64,000 nucleotides of DNA from Gaiellasilicea sp963850995 (GTDB taxonomy: Bacteria > Actinomycetota > Thermoleophilia > Gaiellales > Gaiellaceae). Below, in pieces: positions 60,921 to 64,000 of the stretch (position 1 is the first letter of the stretch; each line of letters begins with the position of its first letter). Under the pieces are notes generated by a model, which saw nothing but the letters and a program-made list of their open reading frames with translations, did no database searches and had not been told where the DNA came from. Position numbers and translations under genes: made by a program. Location: NCBI GenBank assembly GCA_963850995.1, contig CAWKNQ010000004.1:620001-684000 (forward strand), written 5' to 3'.

Positions 60921-61721
60921 TCTAACCGACAGCACTGCGGCCGGGCGCACCGAGAGGGACACGTTGTTGCCCTTGTCCTGCGTGTAGCGCGCGAGCGCCT
61001 GGCGCTCGACGCGGCTCAGGTCGACGACGACGCCGACCTTCGAGCGCGCCTTGGAGACGGCCGAGCCGACCGTCAAGGCGGGGTCGGGGCGCAGGTGGGT
61101 CAGCGAGACGACGACGGAGGGCGCGGTGTGCGGCCGAATGTCGATCCGCGCTCCGAACGTCCGGTTCGAGAGCACGAAGTCGGTGATCCCGACGACCGTT
61201 CCGTCGACGGGGGAGTAGACGTCCGTTCCAGGCGCGGCTCCGACGGCAAGGGCGGAGGTGCCGGGGCCGCGGCTGCCCCGCAGCTGGTACCAGACGAGCC
61301 GGTTCTCCTTCGAGCCGACGAGCCGGTGCCAGATGCGCGCGAAGAGGCCGGCGTTCCCCTGCCTGCCGACGGGGTCGAGCACGAGGGAGCCGTCGCCGGC
61401 GTTGTGGTACCCGACCGCCGTCACTGCGGTCTGGGCGACCGGGAGCTGGAGCTGTACCGCTCCCGCGGTCGCGACGATCTGCGGCAGGGGTTGTCCGCCG
61501 GGCAGCACGTTCGCGGCCGCGAGCGGCTGCGTCGCGACCGGCGCCGAGCTCCAGGTGCCGAACGCGGTCACGAGCAGGGTCAGGACGACGACTGCCGAAA
61601 AGAGGGAGACGAGGACGAAGCGCGCGGCGTGACGCTCGGGGCGGCGCCTGCGAGCTCGAATGCGCCGCAGCTCTCTGGGCGCACGCGGCTGCACCGCGTA
61701 CCGGGGTCGGGCCGAAGCCAT
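60918..61721 (-). CDS. Membrane-anchored M23-peptidase-like protein
   Basis: 267 residues from ATG 61721. Basic N-terminus (RELRRIRARRRRPERHAARF), one transmembrane helix (VLVSLFSAVVVLTLLVTAFG), and a C-terminal domain with GTDVYSPVDGTVVGITDFVL, GARIDIRPHTAPSVVVSLTH and LTVGSAVSKARSKVGVV, the lysostaphin/M23 barrel pattern. The metal-binding HxxxD and second H-x-H are not seen, so it is probably a non-catalytic, cell-wall-binding version. Last codon TAG lies inside the inverted-repeat element. Confidence 0.7.
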   Translation of the reverse strand: MASARPRYAVQPRAPRELRRIRARRRRPERHAARFVLVSLFSAVVVLTLLVTAFGTWSSAPVATQPLAAANVLPGGQPLPQIVATAGAVQLQLPVAQTAVTAVGYHNAGDGSLVLDPVGRQGNAGLFARIWHRLVGSKENRLVWYQLRGSRGPGTSALAVGAAPGTDVYSPVDGTVVGITDFVLSNRTFGARIDIRPHTAPSVVVSLTHLRPDPALTVGSAVSKARSKVGVVVDLSRVERQALARYTQDKGNNVSLSVRPAAVLSVR

Positions 61722-61798
61722 GCGCGGCACGATAGCCGACCCCGCCGCTGCCTTGCACCGGCCCGAGCCCCTCCATGCCCGCGGATACCATCGCTCGC

Positions 61799-62989
61799 AT
61801 GGCTGACGGAAGGCCGACGATCCAGATTCCACGCTGGATTCAGCTGGTCGGCTTGCCCGTGCTGCTCCTGTTGGCCTGGTCGCTGGCGAGCACCCTCGGC
61901 CACGCGATCTTCCTCTTCCTGACCGCATCGGTGATCGCGTTCCTGCTCAATCCCGTCGTCCGGGCCGTGCAGCGCGGCCGGACGCCGCGCGGGCTCGCGG
62001 TCGCACTCGTGTACACGGCGTTCGCAGCGGTCGTGGTCGTCGGGATCGTCGCGCTCGTCACCGTCGTCGTCGACCAGGCGCGCTCGGCCGCCGACCGGGC
62101 CGACACGTACCTGACCGAGGAGTCGGGCGAGACAGGGCTGACGGGTGCCGAGCTCGACGTCGAGCGACTCCAGGGCTGGCTCGACGACAGGGGGCTCGAC
62201 CGGATTCAGATCCGCGAGCAGGCCACGGACTGGCTCGAGACGCTTTCCGGAGAGGAGATCTCGGGTTACACGCAGGATCTGATCTCGTTCGCACAGGGTG
62301 CGGCGTTCGGCGTGATCCAGCTGCTCTTCTCGCTGATCCTGATCGTCGTCATCTCCGTCTACATGCTGCTCGACATGAATCGGCTGGAGCGCGCGATCGA
62401 CCGCCGCTTCCCGCCGCACGGCGGGTCGCCGCTGACCCTCCGGATCGAGTCGGCGCTCGCCGGTTACGTGCGCGGCCAGGTGCTGCTCTCGACGATCATC
62501 GGCACCAGTGCGGGCATCGGCATGTGGCTGCTCGGTGCGCTCGACCTCGTCCCGGGCGCCGAGCAGTACGCGCTTCTCTTCGGGATCTGGACGGCGGTGA
62601 TCGAGGTCATCCCGTACATCGGTCCCTGGCTCTCGGCCGTGCCGCCGGCCATCTACGCGCTCGTCGTCGAGCCGATCTCGGTGCTCTGGGTGGCGGCGCT
62701 CTTCGTCTTCATCTACCAGGTCGAGGGGCACGTGGTCGTGCCGAACGTGATGGCGAATGCGCTTCGCCTGCACCCGCTGCTCGTCATCTTCGGGCTGCTC
62801 GCAGGCGCCGAGCTGTACGGGATCGCGGGCATCCTCGTCGCCTTGCCGACGCTGGCGGCCATGCGCGCGATCTGGGAGTTCTTCGCGGAGCGCCTGACGC
62901 TCGAGCCGTGGGGCGAGGGCGAAGGCCCTGTGCCGGTCGAGGTGGGCGTCGAGCCGCCCAAGGCGCCTGACGTAACCTTGGTCAAGTGA
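61799..62989 (+). CDS. AI-2E family transporter (PerM/YtvI-like permease)
   Basis: 396 residues from ATG 61799. About eight transmembrane segments; family landmarks FLTASVIAFLLNPVVRAV, an extracytoplasmic helical domain (about 95-170), LLFSLILIVVISVYMLLDMN, RGQVLLSTIIGTSAGIGMWL, IEVIPYIGPWLSAVPPAIYA and YQVEGHVVVPNVMANALRLH. Named for AI-2 export in E. coli, though many members export ions or have no known substrate. GTG of hemB overlaps its stop (GTGA). Confidence 0.9.
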   Translation: MADGRPTIQIPRWIQLVGLPVLLLLAWSLASTLGHAIFLFLTASVIAFLLNPVVRAVQRGRTPRGLAVALVYTAFAAVVVVGIVALVTVVVDQARSAADRADTYLTEESGETGLTGAELDVERLQGWLDDRGLDRIQIREQATDWLETLSGEEISGYTQDLISFAQGAAFGVIQLLFSLILIVVISVYMLLDMNRLERAIDRRFPPHGGSPLTLRIESALAGYVRGQVLLSTIIGTSAGIGMWLLGALDLVPGAEQYALLFGIWTAVIEVIPYIGPWLSAVPPAIYALVVEPISVLWVAALFVFIYQVEGHVVVPNVMANALRLHPLLVIFGLLAGAELYGIAGILVALPTLAAMRAIWEFFAERLTLEPWGEGEGPVPVEVGVEPPKAPDVTLVK

Positions 62990-63933
62990 GCGCCTTCCCG
63001 GCCACGCGCCTGCGCAGGCTGCGCCGCACGGACGCCCTGCGCGCGCTCGTCCGTGAGACGCGGCTCGACCTCGACGATTTCGTGCTGCCGCTGTTCGTGG
63101 GGCCGTCGACCGTCCGGAACGAGCAGCTGCCGGCGCTGAGCAGGTTCTCGGTCGAGGATCTGGCGGCCGAGGCGAGTGAGCTCGCGCGTCTCGGCGTCAA
63201 GGCGGTCCTCCTCTTCGGGGTGCCGGACGAGAAGGACGACGAGGGCTCGGGCGCGTGGGACGAGGAAGGAGTCGTGCAGCGGGCGCTGCGGGCCCTACGG
63301 GCCGAGCAGCCGCAGCTCGTGCTCGTCACCGATGTCTGCCTCTGCGAGTACACGGCGCACGGCCACTGCGGTGTGATCCGCGACGGCGAGGTCGCGAACG
63401 ACGAGACGCTCGAGCTGCTCGCGCGCACGGCGGTCAGCCACGTCGAAGCGGGCGCGGACGCCGTCGCGCCGAGCGACATGATGGACGGACGCGTCGGCGC
63501 TATCCGCGAGGTCCTGCCCGAGACGCCGATCGTCTCGTACGCCGCGAAGTACGCGTCCGCTTTCTACGGGCCGTTCCGGGAGGTGGCCGAGTCCACGCCG
63601 GCCTTCGGCGACCGACGCGGCTACCAGATGGATCCGGCGAACGTGCGCGAGGCGCTGCGCGAGTGCGAGCTCGACCTCGCCGAGGGCGCCGACGTGCTGA
63701 TGGTGAAGCCTGCGCTGCCGTATCTCGACGTGATCCGCGCCGTCCGCGAGCGGTTCGACTGCCCGATCGCGGCGTACAACGTCTCCGGGGAGTACGCGCT
63801 CGTGAAGGCGGCTGCCGCAGCCGGCCATCTCGACGAGCGTGCGGCTGCGCTCGAGTCCCTCACCGCGATCAAGCGCGCCGGCGCCGACCTCGTCTGCTCG
63901 TACTGGACGAAGGACCTCGCGGCGTGGCTCTGA
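62986..63933 (+). CDS. hemB: Delta-aminolevulinic acid dehydratase (porphobilinogen synthase)
   Basis: 315 residues from GTG 62986. HemB signatures: LPLFVGPST, zinc-site Cys residues in TDVCLCEYTAHGHCGVI, DAVAPSDMMDGRVGAIRE, the first active Lys in SYAAKYASAFYGPFREVAES and the Schiff-base Lys in LMVKPALPYLDVIR. It condenses two 5-aminolevulinate molecules to porphobilinogen in the tetrapyrrole pathway. hemL follows, overlapping by 10 bp. Confidence 0.96.
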   Translation: MSAFPATRLRRLRRTDALRALVRETRLDLDDFVLPLFVGPSTVRNEQLPALSRFSVEDLAAEASELARLGVKAVLLFGVPDEKDDEGSGAWDEEGVVQRALRALRAEQPQLVLVTDVCLCEYTAHGHCGVIRDGEVANDETLELLARTAVSHVEAGADAVAPSDMMDGRVGAIREVLPETPIVSYAAKYASAFYGPFREVAESTPAFGDRRGYQMDPANVREALRECELDLAEGADVLMVKPALPYLDVIRAVRERFDCPIAAYNVSGEYALVKAAAAAGHLDERAAALESLTAIKRAGADLVCSYWTKDLAAWL

Positions 63934-64000
63934 GACAGCGGTCGGACCTGGCTCGCCGCGCCGAGCAGCTGATCCCGGGCGGCGTCAACTCGCCGGTGCG
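63924..64000 (+). CDS. hemL: Glutamate-1-semialdehyde 2,1-aminomutase, N-terminus only
   Basis: GTG 63924 opens a frame reading VALRQRSDLARRAEQLIPGG followed by VNSPVR at the right edge. R-S-x-x-L..RA..LIPGGVNSPVR is the highly conserved start of HemL, the PLP enzyme making 5-aminolevulinate, the HemB substrate. It overlaps hemB by 10 bp, as expected for a hem operon. The rest is outside the window. Confidence 0.85.
   Translation, partial: MALRQRSDLARRAEQLIPGGVNSPV

Overview
The window is very G+C-rich chromosomal DNA with many GTG, TTG and even CTG starts and genes packed so that stops and starts overlap (TGATG, ATGA, GTGA). Gene content suggests a high-G+C actinobacterium, most likely class Thermoleophilia (Gaiellales/Solirubrobacterales type); this is inference. 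Supporting traits are an actinobacterial acVLRF1 peptidyl-tRNA hydrolase, the MqnD futalosine route to menaquinone, WXG100/FtsK secretion genes, PuuD urate oxidation and a phenylacetyl-CoA epoxidase operon. No rRNA, tRNA, CRISPR array or intact insertion sequence was seen.

Layout. 0.2-9.6 kb: a type VII-like secretion locus, with an FHA/FtsK triple-ATPase on the plus strand and a minus-strand operon of two WXG100 proteins, a frame-broken toxin-like protein, an SseB-like protein, a 675-residue helical protein and a lipoprotein. 9.8-14.4 kb: envelope proteins, a beta-helix protein and a PknB-type kinase. 14.3-17.3 kb: a broken FAD oxidase, an ornithine-cyclodeaminase-like enzyme and two small proteins. 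17.4-23 kb: MntR/DtxR regulator, MqnD, thiolase, cupin, aldehyde dehydrogenase, MFS. 23-33 kb: purine breakdown (M20 amidohydrolase, DUF3830, PuuD, OHCU decarboxylase, HIU hydrolase, 8-oxoguanine deaminase, three-subunit molybdenum hydroxylase), interrupted by a membrane adenylate cyclase. 33-38 kb: acyl-CoA metabolism, palindromic repeats and, hidden by an in-frame UGA, a SelW/Rdx-like selenoprotein candidate with a bacterial SECIS-like hairpin. 38-42 kb: acVLRF1 and MutS2. 42-45 kb: paaA-paaB-paaC-nudix-paaD under a divergent TetR gene with two identical palindromic operators. 46-52.6 kb: lipid kinase-like gene, PadR regulator, S41-type lipoprotein, and 2-oxoacid dehydrogenase E1 alpha/E1 beta/E2 with an acetamidase gene between E1 beta and E2. 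52.6-60 kb: two CHRD proteins around a strong terminator, a cysteine-less thioredoxin-fold protein, a phosphodiesterase, Pcm, GtrA and two GT87-like membrane proteins. 60-64 kb: YmdB, a 167-bp inverted-repeat element, an M23-like protein, an AI-2E family permease, HemB and the start of HemL.

A striking overall property is the number of single-base frame breaks in otherwise well-conserved genes (sseB, adenylate cyclase, mutS2, paaC, padR, FAD oxidase and others). They are most simply uncorrected indels of the assembly, although the 8.1-9.3 kb T7SS segment is broken so often that real decay is possible.

The genes fit an aerobic heterotroph that respires with menaquinone, takes purines through urate toward ureido compounds, degrades phenylacetate and fatty or branched-chain acids by CoA routes, and makes tetrapyrroles.
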